A DNA stretch of 9,658 bases, from assembly GCA_937911235.1 (NCBI GenBank), contig CALDPN010000128.1, positions 1 through 9,658 on the forward strand. The letters are read 5' to 3'. Made by a program: the position numbers and the translations under genes. Positions 5,019 to 9,658 of this stretch are shown piece by piece. The stretch comes from an uncultured Bacteroidales bacterium (GTDB taxonomy: Bacteria > Bacteroidota > Bacteroidia > Bacteroidales > Paludibacteraceae). The number at the start of each line of letters is the position of its first letter. Position 1 is the first letter of the stretch. The notes under the pieces were generated by a model. It saw only the letters and a program-made list of their open reading frames with translations. It searched no databases and was not told where the DNA came from.

Positions 5019-5227
5019 AATCTTGCAAACTCCTTTATTCTCTCGGTGTAGTGTTTAACTATTAGCTCTTTTTGAGTTGATACTTGTTTCTTTTGTAGGA
5101 TTGAACTTATTTTATTTTCAAGGGTACGTGAACTATAACCCAAATAGTGCGCTATATCTCTTGTGCGCATACCCTGATTTACTAATAAATCGTAAATCTC
5201 TTGCTCACTCGTTGTTAATTGAATCAT
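4994..5227 (-). CDS. stand-alone LuxR/GerE-type helix-turn-helix protein (77 aa)
   Basis: The product is almost nothing but a LuxR-family DNA-binding domain. LTTSEQEIYDLLVNQGM (4-20) is helix 1 of the fold, TRDIAHYLGYSSRTLENKIS (22-41) contains the helix-turn-helix, and SILQKKQVSTQKELIV (42-57) is the usual final helix with its V-x-T/N-x-x-E/Q turn. There is no receiver or ligand domain, as in GerE of Bacillus (about the same length). It therefore probably acts as a dimeric transcription regulator whose activity depends on its amount. Start ATG 5227 lies inside the end of the previous gene, with GGAGAGCAGG upstream. Family assignment is strong. Targets are unknown; phage middle or late promoters are a reasonable inference. 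Confidence 0.85.
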   Translation of the reverse strand: MIQLTTSEQEIYDLLVNQGMRTRDIAHYLGYSSRTLENKISSILQKKQVSTQKELIVKHYTERIKEFARLCPSVSNL

Positions 5228-5531
5228 AATAGCCTGCTCTCCATAATTTGCGGTTGAAAAGTAACTTGTGTTTTTCTATCCCATAGCGTTTAAAAAATGT
5301 ATCCTCTCCCATAGCGTGTAAATCATAGTGCATTTTGCTAGGCATTAAAATTAACTTTTGCAGATGTTCTACACGCTCGTAAAACTTTGGGTTTGTTTTT
5401 CTCACATTCTGTTTAATAAAGTGATGACATTGGATATCAGGACTCCACGCTGTAGGCTCTGGAATAGGTCGTATTGTACCCAGTTGATATAAGAAGCAAG
5501 GGTATTTGCTTAAATCGTCTTTAATTGTCAT
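5205..5531 (-). CDS. HNH-like putative nuclease (108 aa)
   Basis: I chose ATG 5531 because AAAGGAGAGAAA stands directly before it and the upstream gene's TGA overlaps it (ATGA); a TTG at 5549 would extend it by six residues. The 108-residue product has IQCHHFIKQN (33-42), then EHLQKLILMPSKMHYDLHA (55-73). The order of a His-His pair, a short loop, an L-x-L segment and a final HxxxH helix is like the beta-beta-alpha metal core of HNH nucleases, here with H37 as a possible general base and H68/H72 as metal ligands. The usual CxxC zinc pairs are absent and only C35 remains. It could be a divergent HNH enzyme or an inactive relative. The family call is from pattern only. Confidence 0.7.
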   Translation of the reverse strand: MTIKDDLSKYPCFLYQLGTIRPIPEPTAWSPDIQCHHFIKQNVRKTNPKFYERVEHLQKLILMPSKMHYDLHAMGEDTFFKRYGIEKHKLLFNRKLWRAGYYDSINNE

Positions 5532-5695
5532 TTTCTCTCCTTTATGCAAAGTTCAATAATATCGCCAACTATTTCCGTAATTGCAAACATTGCCCAAAAT
5601 GGGTGATGGCAATACCAGTCAAAAATATACGACATTGTCAAGCCTTCAAAATTTAAATCTGAATAAAATAAAATACAAAGTAATGTTATACCCAT
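5528..5695 (-). CDS. small hydrophobic protein (55 aa)
   Basis: This frame starts at ATG 5695 in a TAATG overlap with the winged-helix gene and ends in an ATGA overlap with the HNH-like gene, so it fills the gap exactly. GAGGGTATAG precedes the start. The product MGITLLCILFYSDLNFEGLT... has a hydrophobic start, and WYCHHPFWAMFAITEIVGDIIELCI (27-51) may be a membrane or amphipathic helix before a basic end (KERK). An internal ATG (residue 21) could be an alternative start. Function unknown. Confidence 0.6.
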   Translation of the reverse strand: MGITLLCILFYSDLNFEGLTMSYIFDWYCHHPFWAMFAITEIVGDIIELCIKERK

Positions 5696-5973
5696 TATTC
5701 TATACCCTCGAGCTTTTTAACAAAGTAAGCTTTGTATCTAACTGTATGTGTTTCTGTTTTACCTTCTCCGTTGTACTCTTTGCGTGTACTTGTGCGCCAT
5801 TCGTCTAAAATATCTTCAATACCGTATTTTTTCTTAAGATATGCGCTATCTCTAATATCCCTAATAACAGCGTGCGGTGCAGATATATAAAGTGTTCTGC
5901 TTATATCAAGTGCGCTTGCACCTTCTTTATCTCTTATCTTTAAAAAGTTTATAACTCTCTCTGTTTGACTCAT
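5695..5973 (-). CDS. winged-helix DNA-binding protein (92 aa)
   Basis: The product begins MSQTERVINFLKIRDKEGAS, the usual first helix of small phage winged-helix proteins, then ALDISRTLYISAPHAVIRDIRDSAYLKKKYGIED (21-54) with a helix-turn-helix and recognition helix. HTVRYKAYFVKKL (76-88) looks like the wing strands. This is typical of the phage HTH_39-like group that probably regulates transcription or assists replication. Start ATG 5973 lies behind GGAGGGCAAGCTA, and this start region is repeated exactly at the next upstream gene (see repeat at 5966-5986). No cysteine cluster or other domain. Its target is unknown. Confidence 0.8.
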   Translation of the reverse strand: MSQTERVINFLKIRDKEGASALDISRTLYISAPHAVIRDIRDSAYLKKKYGIEDILDEWRTSTRKEYNGEGKTETHTVRYKAYFVKKLEGIE

Positions 5974-5986
5974 TAGCTTGCCCTCC
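5966..5986 (-). repeat. 21-bp repeat over a translation start, copy 1
   Basis: The minus-strand sequence GGAGGGCAAGCTAATGAGTC plus one A covers the ribosome binding site and start of the 92-aa winged-helix gene. The identical 21 bases occur at 6170-6190, 204 bp away, over the start of the preceding gene. The two proteins share only their first two residues, so the repeat is confined to the initiation region. Confidence 0.85.
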
Positions 5987-6177
5987 TATAAGTTTTTTAA
6001 ATCTTCTAAAATTTGTTGAGGCGTGCGCCAAAACTCTTCTTTGTAAAACGTTATTTCTTTCTCTAACTCGATAATAAATTGTTCTAATCCCTTAGTTTTA
6101 CCTTTTAGTATTTCTTCAATTTCTTGTTCATAATCGTCAAGATTAATCTCTGCTTCTACCGTTATATAGTGACTCAT
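5986..6177 (-). CDS. hypothetical acidic helical protein (63 aa)
   Basis: The frame can be read from ATG 6192, but ATG 6177 is preferred. GGAGGGCAAGCTA precedes it at the normal distance and the upstream stop forms a TAATG overlap with it. The longer start would consist of the ribosome binding site itself. The 63-residue product MSHYITVEAEINLDDYEQEI... is strongly acidic and helical (EQEIEEILKGKTKGLEQFIIELEKEITFY), with no cysteine and no membrane span. It is a small partner-type protein of unknown function between the loader-like and winged-helix genes. Confidence 0.72.
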   Translation of the reverse strand: MSHYITVEAEINLDDYEQEIEEILKGKTKGLEQFIIELEKEITFYKEEFWRTPQQILEDLKNL

Positions 6178-6190
6178 TAGCTTGCCCTCC
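6170..6190 (-). repeat. 21-bp repeat over a translation start, copy 2
   Basis: Identical over 21 bases to 5966-5986. It contains the ribosome binding site GGAGGG, the upstream gene's TAA and the ATG of the 63-aa gene. The first bases of repeat copy 1 in transcription order lie on the TAG stop of the same 63-aa gene, so the gene is flanked by the two copies. Confidence 0.85.
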
Positions 6191-6560
6191 ATAAAATATC
6201 TTTATCAAGTTGCTCTATTGTTTTAATCCCTGTCCAATGGTTAGGGACTATAATAAATTCGTACTCTATGCCGTTAAGCATACGTTTAACTATTTCACCT
6301 TCTCGACCTGATAGCCTTTGTTCTATCACTATACCTACTGGTAAAGCATCAAGAATATCAGGGAGGCTAGGAAAAGATTTATAGCGGTAAGTTCTTTGTA
6401 AATGCCTTATAATCTTCTCATAATCGTAAGTTTCACCAGTTTTAAGTGTTTCACGTTGGATTATTTCAGCATAAGAAGCAATACATTTTTCGGTTTTCTC
6501 TTCTCCTGCGCCCATAGGATAAAAAAGCTCTAGTTCTCGTAAAAAATCGAATATTTTCAT
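6177..6560 (-). CDS. possible helicase-loader-like replication protein (127 aa)
   Basis: The gene starts at ATG 6560 with GGAGATATCTAGTT upstream, right after the initiator-like gene. Residues 1-75 read MKIFDFLRELELFYPMGAGE, then KTEKCIASYAEII, then YDYEKIIRHLQRTYRYKSFP and SLPDILDAL. The pattern is a helix ending in a YP, a second helix, and a last helix leading into FPSLPDIL. It resembles the N-terminal helical fold of phage helicase loaders of the G39P type, where a similar 'FPPxxADIL' ending is common. The C-terminal part (80-127) is unlike those and unrecognised. The place next to a replication initiator supports a loader or replisome-organiser job. The assignment is by pattern and context, not by a firm motif. 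Confidence 0.75.
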   Translation of the reverse strand: MKIFDFLRELELFYPMGAGEEKTEKCIASYAEIIQRETLKTGETYDYEKIIRHLQRTYRYKSFPSLPDILDALPVGIVIEQRLSGREGEIVKRMLNGIEYEFIIVPNHWTGIKTIEQLDKDILWRAS

Positions 6561-6562
6561 AA

Positions 6563-7237
6563 CTAGATATCTCCATATTTTTCCGCTAACCTATCCCATA
6601 CATCTTGCTTAGTGTCTTCACTAACAAACTTGTTAGGGTTCTTTTTGCGGTAGTTGTAATAACTCTTTAGCCGTTCAAAGTGTGCATTAGGTAAGTCTGC
6701 CGTGTAAGGTCGCTCTTTCCCTACCTCGATATTCACCGAGAATGAATTTATAAGCTCATTTAGCATCTTTTCACTAGCACACATAGCTAGTAGCGTTTCG
6801 TGTTGTCCTTTAACTAGACAAACGTTATTGTATTCTCCTAGTATAACTACATCTTCAACTGGCTCTTGTGTAAGCTTAGTTGGTCTACCTGATCCTTTTC
6901 TATTTCCACCCCAGTTATTTTTATATTTTTTACAAATTATTGTTTTATTTAATATATTTAATACTGATTTAGATAATATAGATATAGATTTAGATAATGA
7001 TATAGATATAGATATATATGTGTTTTCAAGTTGATTATCAAGTTGATTTTTTTGATTTTTAACAAAAGAGTTTAAAACAGCCATATAGAGAACGTTTCCA
7101 CGCTCTTCTAAGGGTAGCTGATTTATTAACTCAATCTGTTCTAAAAATATACTACAAGACAAATTTTTATCATTCTGTAATTCATCTTGAAAATCATCTT
7201 GAATATCAACTTGATTATCAAGTTGATTATTTTTCAT
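6563..7237 (-). CDS. DUF6291-like phage replication initiator (224 aa)
   Basis: The product has an N-terminal Q/N/D-rich repeat tract (NNQLDNQVDIQDDFQDEL, 3-20), a DUF6291-like segment SIFLEQIELINQLPLEERGNVLYMAVLNSF (29-58), a second NQLDNQLEN tract (64-72), a low-complexity Ser/Ile run (75-92), and the basic motif NNWGGNRKGSGRPTK (107-121). It ends with a domain spanning about 131-200 (ILGEYNNVCLVKG..., YTADLPNAHFERLKSYYNYRKKNP), like the C-terminal module of Firmicute phage replication proteins. The gene DNA carries 12-bp iteron-like repeats and an AT-rich hexamer tract, the layout of lambda-type origins inside the initiator gene. Start ATG 7237 overlaps the previous gene and has GAGGTG upstream. 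The initiator role comes from family resemblance and context; DUF6291 itself is uncharacterised. Confidence 0.82.
   Translation of the reverse strand: MKNNQLDNQVDIQDDFQDELQNDKNLSCSIFLEQIELINQLPLEERGNVLYMAVLNSFVKNQKNQLDNQLENTYISISISLSKSISILSKSVLNILNKTIICKKYKNNWGGNRKGSGRPTKLTQEPVEDVVILGEYNNVCLVKGQHETLLAMCASEKMLNELINSFSVNIEVGKERPYTADLPNAHFERLKSYYNYRKKNPNKFVSEDTKQDVWDRLAEKYGDI
6966..7020. repeat. AT-rich hexamer tract (GATATA/GATTTA type)
   Basis: The + strand is built from GAT-led triplets and hexamers (GATTTA, GATAAT, GATATA repeated) with almost no other G or C. It lies inside the initiator-like gene, encodes its Ser/Ile run, and sits next to the iteron-like cluster at 7026-7050. Such DNA melts easily and could be an unwinding element. 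Confidence 0.7.
7026..7050. repeat. iteron-like 12-bp repeats, left cluster (2 units)
   Basis: TCAAGTTGAT occurs at 7026-7035 and 7038-7047, exactly 12 bp apart. An 18-mer, TTGATTATCAAGTTGATT, at 7031-7048 is repeated perfectly at 7211-7228 in the right cluster. The unit is in frame with the protein repeat (NQLDNQLEN). Confidence 0.75.
7183..7230. repeat. iteron-like 12-bp repeats, right cluster (4 units) with near-perfect palindrome
   Basis: Four consecutive 12-bp units lie at 7183-7194, 7195-7206, 7207-7218 and 7219-7230: CATCTTGAAAAT, CATCTTGAATAT, CAACTTGATTAT, CAAGTTGATTAT. The last two create a palindrome at 7205-7227 with 11-bp arms (ATCAACTTGAT / ATCAAGTTGAT) and a one-base centre. 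A weaker fifth unit may start at 7171. The array spans the 5' end of the initiator-like gene and looks like a binding array for it. Whether it is a replication origin is inference. Confidence 0.72.
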
Positions 7238-7403
7238 CTTCTTGCACCTCTTGAAAAGGAGGATAAATTATTAAGCATTTATCATTTTGTTTAAGCATTC
7301 CTATTAAATCTTCTACTTGATAATAATCTAATATTAATTGTTGTGCATCACAAGGAATTTCCTCCAACTGACTACATAAAAGAACTGGATATTTATCTTT
7401 CAT
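7227..7403 (-). CDS. hypothetical small protein (58 aa)
   Basis: The start ATG 7403 follows AGGAAGGAGAATTAAA, and the TAA lies 11 bp inside the initiator-like gene. The 58-residue product MKDKYPVLLCSQLEEIPCDA... has two early cysteines (C10, C18), a mixed middle (LILDYYQVEDLIGMLKQNDKCLIIYPPF) and an acidic end (QEVQEDEK). No motif or membrane span is seen. It fills the space between the SSB-like and initiator-like genes and is coupled to the latter. Family unknown. Confidence 0.65.
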   Translation of the reverse strand: MKDKYPVLLCSQLEEIPCDAQQLILDYYQVEDLIGMLKQNDKCLIIYPPFQEVQEDEK

Positions 7404-7418
7404 TTTTAATTCTCCTTC

Positions 7419-7676
7419 CTAAAACGGGATAATTTCTTCATCACCAAATTTAACTATTTCACCTTCTGTTTCTTCTGTTGTTTTCTTTGAATAATACTCA
7501 TTAATAACTGCGTATAATTTATCGTTTTTCTTACTGCGTTTAATTGTCACATTGATAAATCTATCGTTATTAATTGGGTTATCCATAACCTGTGATACAT
7601 CAATGCTCATATTTACTATTGCATCACCATTATCAAATCTTTTTTCATTAAGTTTAATTCCTTTAGCAAATTCCAT
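7419..7676 (-). CDS. SSB-like small protein with acidic IPF tip (85 aa)
   Basis: The 85-residue product MEFAKGIKLNEKRFDNGDAI... has alternating strand-like segments (AIVNMSIDVSQVM, FINVTIKRSKKNDKLYAVINEYY), a basic RSKKNDK patch (47-53), a polar linker, and the C-terminus KFGDEEIIPF. An acidic stretch ending in PF at the very end is the hallmark of bacterial and phage SSB proteins (DDDIPF type), where the tip recruits recombination and replication proteins. The body is shorter than a canonical SSB (about 100-110 residues for the OB fold alone) and I cannot show an OB fold. Lying two genes after ERF and next to the initiator-like gene, a single-strand-binding or SSB-mimic role is likely. Start ATG 7676 overlaps the previous gene by 14 bp, with AAAGGAG upstream. 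Confidence 0.78.
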   Translation of the reverse strand: MEFAKGIKLNEKRFDNGDAIVNMSIDVSQVMDNPINNDRFINVTIKRSKKNDKLYAVINEYYSKKTTEETEGEIVKFGDEEIIPF

Positions 7677-8043
7677 AGTTTATTTTCTCCTTTATGTTTG
7701 TGACTAACTCGCCAGTTAAGTTATACTTGATAACCGACTGAACAGCGCTTATATGCGCTTTATAAGCTTCTAAAACAGCTTCCCAACCTTTGTAAGCTCC
7801 TCTAGAAGTGTTTAGTTGCTCGATATAATATTGAGCTTCTTCTGCGTACTGTGTAGCAAGAAGTTTTACTAATTTATTCTCAAAAGAAGCTTTATCATCC
7901 TTTAAGCCTGACATATAAAGTAGGCTTGTAAGTTTGTTTAAAGCTTCTGAATAACTAGCCCTCTCTTTCTTGTACTCAAACGCATACTCTTTGAACTGTT
8001 TAGCAAGTTGCTCTAGTTCGTTAGCATACGTTAAACTATCCAT
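7663..8043 (-). CDS. hypothetical helical protein beside ERF (126 aa)
   Basis: ATG 8043 lies 8 bp inside the ERF gene, with GAAGGGGTAGAG as ribosome binding site, so the two are coupled. The product MDSLTYANELEQLAKQFKEY... is nearly all helical (ELEQLAKQFKEYAFEYKKER, KLVKLLATQYAEEAQYYIEQLN) and ends KEKINYGIC. No catalytic motif, cysteine cluster or membrane span is seen. Small helical proteins next to ERF or Sak genes often serve recombination or replication as partners, but none is recognised here. Confidence 0.75.
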   Translation of the reverse strand: MDSLTYANELEQLAKQFKEYAFEYKKERASYSEALNKLTSLLYMSGLKDDKASFENKLVKLLATQYAEEAQYYIEQLNTSRGAYKGWEAVLEAYKAHISAVQSVIKYNLTGELVTNIKEKINYGIC

Positions 8044-8626
8044 TCTCTACCCCTTCAAACATCTTTTTTGCGTTTCTGATAGCCTTATACTGTTCCTGCG
8101 CTCTTTGTCTTAGCTTCTCTGGCTCATTAACCTTGTCTTTGTTTTCTTCATAGAAGTTTTTGATTAGGTCTAGGTCTGTTAGCTTAGCTAGAGAAATGTA
8201 TATTTGTGAGTCGTTTAGTTTTTCTTTTTTGACTTCTTTATCGTGGGTATTAGTTGCATCCGCATCTTTTGTATCATCAATAGCAAACAAACCATTTAAA
8301 GCGTATTTACGAGCGTATGAGCTAGATGCTCCAGTTACTTGCGAGCCGTCTTGCCCTTTCTTTGTTTCTTCTTCTCTAGCAAAAGCACTTGTAGAAGCAA
8401 TTAGCTTACATTCTTTATCAAATAAATTTGCAGTAGCTTTGACATAAAATCTATGTTCAATAGCAATTATTTCATCATTTATAATTAACGATAATTCATT
8501 TTCTTTGAGCAAAGGCTTAACTGCTTCTAAAATATCTTCAGCACTTCTATACATATAATTACCAAAAGAGTTTTTTTGATTTTTGGGTGCTTTTAATTTT
8601 TGTTGTATATTTATCAAGCGCAACAT
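8036..8626 (-). CDS. erf: ERF family single-strand DNA annealing protein
   Basis: The 196-residue product matches ERF recombinases, named after phage P22 Erf, which form rings that anneal complementary single strands and circularise or recombine phage DNA. The N-terminal core covers about 1-125: an initial amphipathic region, YMYRSAEDILEAVKPLLKEN (24-43), strands around ELSLIINDEIIAIEHRFYVKATANLFD, and the family signature GQDGSQVTGASSSYARKYAL (91-110) leading to NGLFAIDDTKDADAT. The C-terminal tail (126-196) is charged and helical and probably carries partner contacts. Length is normal. The start ATG 8626, with AAAGGAAGAATT upstream, overlaps the HNH gene by 13 bp. It is the clearest phage marker here and, with the SSB-like protein, forms a recombination module. 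Confidence 0.92.
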   Translation of the reverse strand: MLRLINIQQKLKAPKNQKNSFGNYMYRSAEDILEAVKPLLKENELSLIINDEIIAIEHRFYVKATANLFDKECKLIASTSAFAREEETKKGQDGSQVTGASSSYARKYALNGLFAIDDTKDADATNTHDKEVKKEKLNDSQIYISLAKLTDLDLIKNFYEENKDKVNEPEKLRQRAQEQYKAIRNAKKMFEGVENG

Positions 8627-9066
8627 AATTCTTCCTTTCTCCTGATAGCTTCTTCAAGGTTTCTAAATCTATATGTTTTATTTTTAAAAGTAAATGTATA
8701 TTTAGCTAAAAGCCCTTTAGTACTTTTGTCTAAATATATTCCATATTGGTTAGTATCTTTATTTTTATATTTAGTAATATTGTTAATATTTTCAGACCGA
8801 GAAACTTCTCTTAAATTACTAATTCTGTTATCAGTTCTTATTCTATTTATATGGTCTAATTCTTTTTCTGGGAAATGACCATAAAATAAAAACCAAGCTA
8901 ATCTATGAGCTTTAAATTGGCGAGTTTTAATCTTAATAATTAAATAACCATCTTTATCAAAACTACCATTGCTATTTTTTCTGTCATTTCTGGTTATTAA
9001 ACCAGTTTCTGGATTATAAAAAAAGTGTTTTTGAATATAAGAATATAATTCTTCTAATCGTTTCAT
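8614..9066 (-). CDS. HNH homing-type endonuclease with AP2-like tail
   Basis: The 150-residue protein has the phage HNH layout. An N-terminal segment YNPETGLITRN (17-27) is followed by DGYLIIKIKTRQFKAHRLAW (39-58) and the HNH core ELDHINRIRTDNRISNLREV (69-88), with H54, D71-H72, N80 and N84 as expected active residues. The C-terminal QYGIYLDKSTKGLLAKYTFT and FKNKTYRFRNLEEAIRRKEEL (108-146) look like the AP2-type DNA-binding strand module that often follows HNH_3 cores. It cuts DNA as a mobile or accessory nuclease. Start ATG 9066 is a TAATG overlap with GGGAGGCG before it; the end overlaps ERF by 13 bp. Members of this type are often free-standing homing genes that moved into phage operons; being embedded without breaking the coupling suggests it is well settled. 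Confidence 0.9.
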   Translation of the reverse strand: MKRLEELYSYIQKHFFYNPETGLITRNDRKNSNGSFDKDGYLIIKIKTRQFKAHRLAWFLFYGHFPEKELDHINRIRTDNRISNLREVSRSENINNITKYKNKDTNQYGIYLDKSTKGLLAKYTFTFKNKTYRFRNLEEAIRRKEELCCA

Positions 9067-9191
9067 TACGCCTCCCTTATTTGTCTATTAAATTCATCTT
9101 TAATAAATCTAATGTAATCTCCATACTGCATTTCGATTGCATCCCATAGTTGATTTGTTAAATCAACTTCTTCAATTCTTTCTAAATCCAT
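9066..9191 (-). CDS. hypothetical mini-protein (41 aa)
   Basis: The ATG at 9191 follows AAAGGTGATTGTT and the frame ends in a TAATG overlap with the HNH gene. The product MDLERIEEVDLTNQLWDAIE continues with MQYGDYIRFIKDEFNRQIREA, a strongly charged, probably helical peptide with no motif. It bears a faint likeness to the neighbouring 62-aa product in its first part (LTNQLWDAIE versus LQEFWDEIE), so a duplication is possible. Function unknown. Confidence 0.6.
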   Translation of the reverse strand: MDLERIEEVDLTNQLWDAIEMQYGDYIRFIKDEFNRQIREA

Positions 9192-9206
9192 AACAATCAC
9201 CTTTCT

Positions 9207-9395
9207 TTAAAATGCTGGAAATCTCCAGCCTCTGTAACATAAAAACTCGTCTGGCTCATAAAATCGTTCTAGAGCCAATGACATTTCAAAATTTGTGTAA
9301 TCCATATCATAGTTTTTAGGTTCTTCTCGTTTGGGTTCTTCTATTTCATCCCAAAACTCTTGAAGCCCTTCAGCTTCTACTAAGTTAAAAGCCAT
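9207..9395 (-). CDS. hypothetical acidic protein (62 aa)
   Basis: ATG 9395 overlaps the upstream stop as TAATG, and the ribosome binding site GGAGGTGATTCAATA is close to ideal. The 62-residue product has an acidic start (EAEGLQEFWDEIEEPKREEP), then NYDMDYTNFEMSLALERFYEP and an aromatic C-terminus (FLCYRGWRFPAF). No catalytic motif is visible. Strong acidity and small size are compatible with a DNA-mimic or host-takeover protein, but that is speculation. No family recognised. Confidence 0.72.
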   Translation of the reverse strand: MAFNLVEAEGLQEFWDEIEEPKREEPKNYDMDYTNFEMSLALERFYEPDEFLCYRGWRFPAF

Positions 9396-9577
9396 TATTG
9401 AATCACCTCCAATGGTGGCATTGATGGTATCATTTCCTGTATACAGATTCTTTTGTTTAGTCTTTCTGATTGAATCTGTAAGCTGATAATGTCAAAGCTT
9501 GCTACGTTAAAGCAAATGAAACCCAACACCATAACTAATAAAATCTTTTTGTAATCAATTCTCTTTAAAATTTCCAT
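9395..9577 (-). CDS. small single-span membrane protein (60 aa), first gene of the operon
   Basis: This is the most upstream gene I see downstream of the terminator at 9615-9647. ATG 9577 has AAGGAGAAAGAGTT upstream. The product MEILKRIDYKKILLVMVLGF has a basic start and one membrane helix (about 12-32), followed by a polar, probably cytoplasmic or outside tail (SERLNKRICIQEMIPSMPPLEVIQ). The positive-inside rule would put the short N-terminus in the cytoplasm. Function unknown; the downstream gene is coupled through a TAATG overlap. Confidence 0.68.
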   Translation of the reverse strand: MEILKRIDYKKILLVMVLGFICFNVASFDIISLQIQSERLNKRICIQEMIPSMPPLEVIQ

Positions 9578-9614
9578 AACTCTTTCTCCTTATATTGATT
9601 GTGTACTTTGTTTT
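9578..9614 (-). other. short leader between terminator and first gene; no clear promoter
   Basis: The 37 bases between the terminator T-run and the first ATG hold the ribosome binding site AAGGAG. A TATAAG hexamer is present, but I see no well-placed -35 box, so a promoter here is possible but not supported. Alternatively, transcripts come from upstream through partial read-through of the terminator or antitermination. Confidence 0.3.
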
Positions 9615-9647
9615 AAAAAAAATGGGGCTTGGAAGAGAGATAGCCCC
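9615..9647 (-). terminator. Rho-independent terminator upstream of the operon
   Basis: On the minus strand GGGGCT (9647-9642), a 12-nt loop and AGCCCC (9629-9624) form a 6-bp stem, followed after one base by eight T (9622-9615). It would stop leftward transcription entering from the right. It may end an upstream gene beyond the window or act as a leader attenuator for the operon. Confidence 0.7.
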
Positions 9648-9658
9648 GTGTGTTGTAA

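Noticed and set aside
5532..5549. TTG start at 5549 for the HNH-like gene
   Set aside because: The ATG at 5531 has a ribosome binding site at the right distance and an ATGA overlap with the upstream stop; the TTG extension would include that site as codons.
7026..7230. CRISPR array
   Set aside because: The repeats are only 12 bp, directly adjacent without spacers, and lie in frame inside a gene.
9578..9614. Promoter with TATAAG as -10 box
   Set aside because: No acceptable -35 hexamer at 16-18 bp; the hexamer also overlaps the approach to the ribosome binding site.

Overview
The window is a tightly packed early-region gene cassette of a temperate-type phage or prophage from a low-GC, Gram-positive-style host. 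Strong AGGAGG-type ribosome binding sites, TGA used as a stop codon, very AT-rich DNA and an ERF recombinase support this. The host genus cannot be fixed from the sequence; an anaerobic gut Firmicute or a relative is my best guess. Every gene I can support is on the minus strand, so transcription runs from right (9658) to left (1). Most junctions are TAATG, TGATG or ATGA overlaps, which suggests one long translationally coupled operon.

Right to left: an intrinsic terminator (9615-9647) closes off whatever lies upstream. Three tiny unrecognised genes follow (9066-9577). Next is a recombination/replication block: an HNH endonuclease, an ERF single-strand annealing protein, an unrecognised helical protein, a small protein ending in an SSB-like acidic tip, a 58-aa protein, a replication-initiator-like protein (DUF6291 type) whose gene carries 12-bp iteron-like repeats, and a possible helicase-loader-like protein. 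Then comes a run of small regulators and accessory proteins (3201-6177): a winged-helix protein, an HNH-like protein, a stand-alone LuxR/GerE-type HTH, a CxxC zinc-ribbon protein, two paralogous Cys-rich mini-proteins and several mini membrane proteins. A 273-aa Cys-rich coiled-coil protein leads to the left end, which holds two unrelated DNA methyltransferases: a beta-class DPPY enzyme and an MT-A70 DPPW enzyme, the latter cut by the window edge.

The most unusual feature lies between the two methyltransferases. The 211-bp non-coding gap (579-789) contains two tandem copies, about 111 bp apart, of a structured element. Each copy has an outer 7-bp stem enclosing an H-type pseudoknot. Both pseudoknot stems differ between copies by compensatory changes, and a G-U pair favours the minus (operon) strand as the RNA. 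I do not recognise this as a known RNA class.

As a functional picture, ERF with the SSB-like protein would handle strand annealing, and the initiator with the loader-like protein would recruit a host or distant phage helicase to an origin that may lie inside the initiator gene. The methyltransferases would modify phage DNA. No polymerase, primase, helicase, repressor, integrase or structural gene lies in this window.
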